Assembly: GCF_038751955.1 (NCBI RefSeq)
Contig: NZ_JBCEXH010000012.1
Coordinates: 1 to 32,694, forward strand
Direction of reading: 5' to 3'
DNA: 32,694 nt
DNA from: Methanocalculus natronophilus
Lineage (GTDB): Archaea; Halobacteriota; Methanomicrobia; Methanomicrobiales; Methanocorpusculaceae
Shown here: positions 31,942 to 32,694 of the stretch, in pieces
How positions within the stretch are numbered: position 1 is the first letter of the stretch
Layout: each line of letters begins with the position of its first letter
Notes under the pieces: generated by a model
What the model was told of the DNA's origin: nothing
Seen by the model: the letters and a program-made list of their open reading frames with translations, nothing else
The model's database searches: none
Translations under genes and position numbers: made by a program

Positions 31942-31961
31942 ACAATAGTTATCACTATTGT
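31942..31961 (-). promoter_or_regulatory. Operator/promoter of the abiE operon
   Basis: ACAATAGT and ACTATTGT form a perfect 8-bp inverted repeat with a 4-base centre, embedded in AT-rich sequence. On the - strand, TATAATATAC just upstream looks like the TATA box. This is the expected position for AbiEi autorepression. Confidence 0.7.
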
Positions 31962-32149
31962 ATATTATAGTGTTGTAAATAAGGATCTATTCGAATTGTT
32001 CGTGGTCAAAAACGAATGAGCCCTAGGGGCAATTTTGAATGAGAGTGTACAGATAACTCCACTTGATCTCATTCTTCAAAAAAAGTATCACCAAATGAGA
32101 GTCCACCCAGGTTGCATCCGATAGGGGGTAAGGCATTTGTTCGCTGCTA

Positions 32150-32170
32150 CTGATCTGACCGTCAGATCAG
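32150..32170 (+). promoter_or_regulatory. Perfect 10-1-10 palindrome upstream of the TATA box
   Basis: CTGATCTGAC, one central C, then GTCAGATCAG. It ends directly at the A-rich BRE/TATA stretch (32171-32182), so bound protein could block or recruit TFB/TBP. Confidence 0.7.
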
Positions 32171-32174
32171 AAAT

Positions 32175-32206
32175 ACTATATACCACCAAGGTGGTACATG
32201 GTGGTA
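32175..32206 (+). promoter_or_regulatory. TATA box overlapped by a second operator
   Basis: ACTATATA (32175-32182) runs into TACCACC-AA-GGTGGTA (32181-32196), a perfect 7-bp inverted repeat. A third half-site GGTGGTA lies at 32200-32206, immediately before the coding region. The arrangement suggests tight autoregulation of the downstream gene. Confidence 0.65.
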
Positions 32207-32214
32207 TGCAGAGC

Positions 32215-32634
32215 ATGAGTTCAATCAAGATCGCAACAGGAGTAAAGGATCTGCTCAGTCAGATGAAGGAGCACCCCCGCGAAACATATAGTGACGTGAT
32301 TGAACGGCTTGTTAACGAGCGTGCAACCGATACACATGACCGGTCACTTTTCCACATCCCTCTCTTTCATGTACGGATTCATGATACGATCCATACGCTT
32401 TCAGATCCAATCGAACTCTCATGTGAGAGAGATGATGAGGATTTTATCCTCTATAACCACGAATTTCATCTCCTTGCAACAGCACCAAATCTTCATGATG
32501 CTCTTGTGGAGATAACAGATGAATTCGAAGAGAACTGGAAGGATTACGTAGAGCAGGATATTCACAAGCTCTCTTCAGGTGCACAAATGTTCAGGCAGAA
32601 GCTCATATCCCTTATGCCAGAAGGGCACGTGTGA
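32215..32634 (+). CDS. VapB-like antitoxin/regulator with a C-terminal extension
   Basis: Protein of 139 residues. The N-terminal 35 (MSSIKIATGVKDLLSQMKEHPRETYSDVIERLVNE) look like the short archaeal antitoxin family with a ribbon-helix-helix-like DNA-binding segment. The remaining 100 residues (HVRIHDTIHTLSDPIELSCERDDEDFILYNHEFHLLATAPNL and an acidic helical tail) are not a typical toxin-binding tail, and I do not recognise them. Starts at 32206 (MQSMSS) or 32137 would include operator or promoter DNA, so 32215 is preferred. No toxin gene follows before the window ends. Confidence 0.7.
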   Translation: MSSIKIATGVKDLLSQMKEHPRETYSDVIERLVNERATDTHDRSLFHIPLFHVRIHDTIHTLSDPIELSCERDDEDFILYNHEFHLLATAPNLHDALVEITDEFEENWKDYVEQDIHKLSSGAQMFRQKLISLMPEGHV

Positions 32635-32640
32635 TAGAGC

Positions 32641-32694
32641 CTAAGTTTGCCACTTTGGCTTCCAGTCACCGGTCACAGCATCCACTACCATGAT
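32641..32694 (-). CDS. C-terminal end of a gene entering from the right (partial)
   Basis: The - strand frame open from the window edge ends MVVDAVTGDWKPKWQT and a TAG at 32641. It would be convergent with the VapB-like gene, six bases away. Only 17 residues are visible, so this is a weak call. Confidence 0.3.
   Translation of the reverse strand: MMVVDAVTGDWKPKWQT

Overview
The window reads as chromosomal DNA of a methanogenic archaeon, most likely of the order Methanomicrobiales. The main support is a full-length formylmethanofuran:tetrahydromethanopterin formyltransferase (Ftr) gene, tungstate and molybdate uptake genes (Mo/W are the metals of formylmethanofuran dehydrogenase), AT-rich archaeal TATA boxes, GGTGA-type ribosome binding sites, and GTG/TTG alternative starts. 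I found no rRNA, tRNA or CRISPR array.

Region 1 (1-10.2 kb) is a metabolic and metal-uptake block: a nitroreductase-like gene, ftr and a 5-formyltetrahydrofolate cyclo-ligase gene (- strand), a MOT1-type molybdate/sulfate permease (- strand), and the tungstate ABC transporter tupABC (+ strand). Three copies of a dispersed, highly foldable repeat of about 175-370 bp sit between these genes. One copy is interrupted by a 2118-bp group II intron whose exact ends can be read by comparison with the uninterrupted copy.

Region 2 (10.3-27 kb) is a surface-glycan locus made of two convergent blocks. The + block holds a GT4 glycosyltransferase, a GDP-mannose-dehydratase-like SDR, a second GT4, and a Wzm/Wzt-type ABC exporter with a C-terminal extension on the ATPase. 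The - block holds manC (GDP-mannose synthesis), a small secreted or membrane protein gene broken by an IS5-family element, a SAM methyltransferase, an alkaline-phosphatase-superfamily membrane protein, an FkbM methyltransferase with a heptad-repeat linker, and a 1100-residue multi-domain glycosyltransferase. The set resembles ABC-transporter-dependent O-antigen systems in which a methyltransferase caps the chain, a multi-GT polymerase extends it and Wzt selects it; that reading is inference. The middle of the locus (about 13.9-24.3 kb) is visibly more AT-rich than its edges.

Region 3 (27.3-32.7 kb) is a toxin-antitoxin/defence cluster: a RelE-type toxin with a 57-residue antitoxin, a frameshifted VapC-like remnant, an MNT/HepT pair, an AbiEi/AbiEii pair translationally coupled to an acylphosphatase with a heptad-repeat tail, and a VapB-like protein preceded by two nested perfect operators. 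Two palindromes at the abiE and vapB-like promoters suggest autoregulation.
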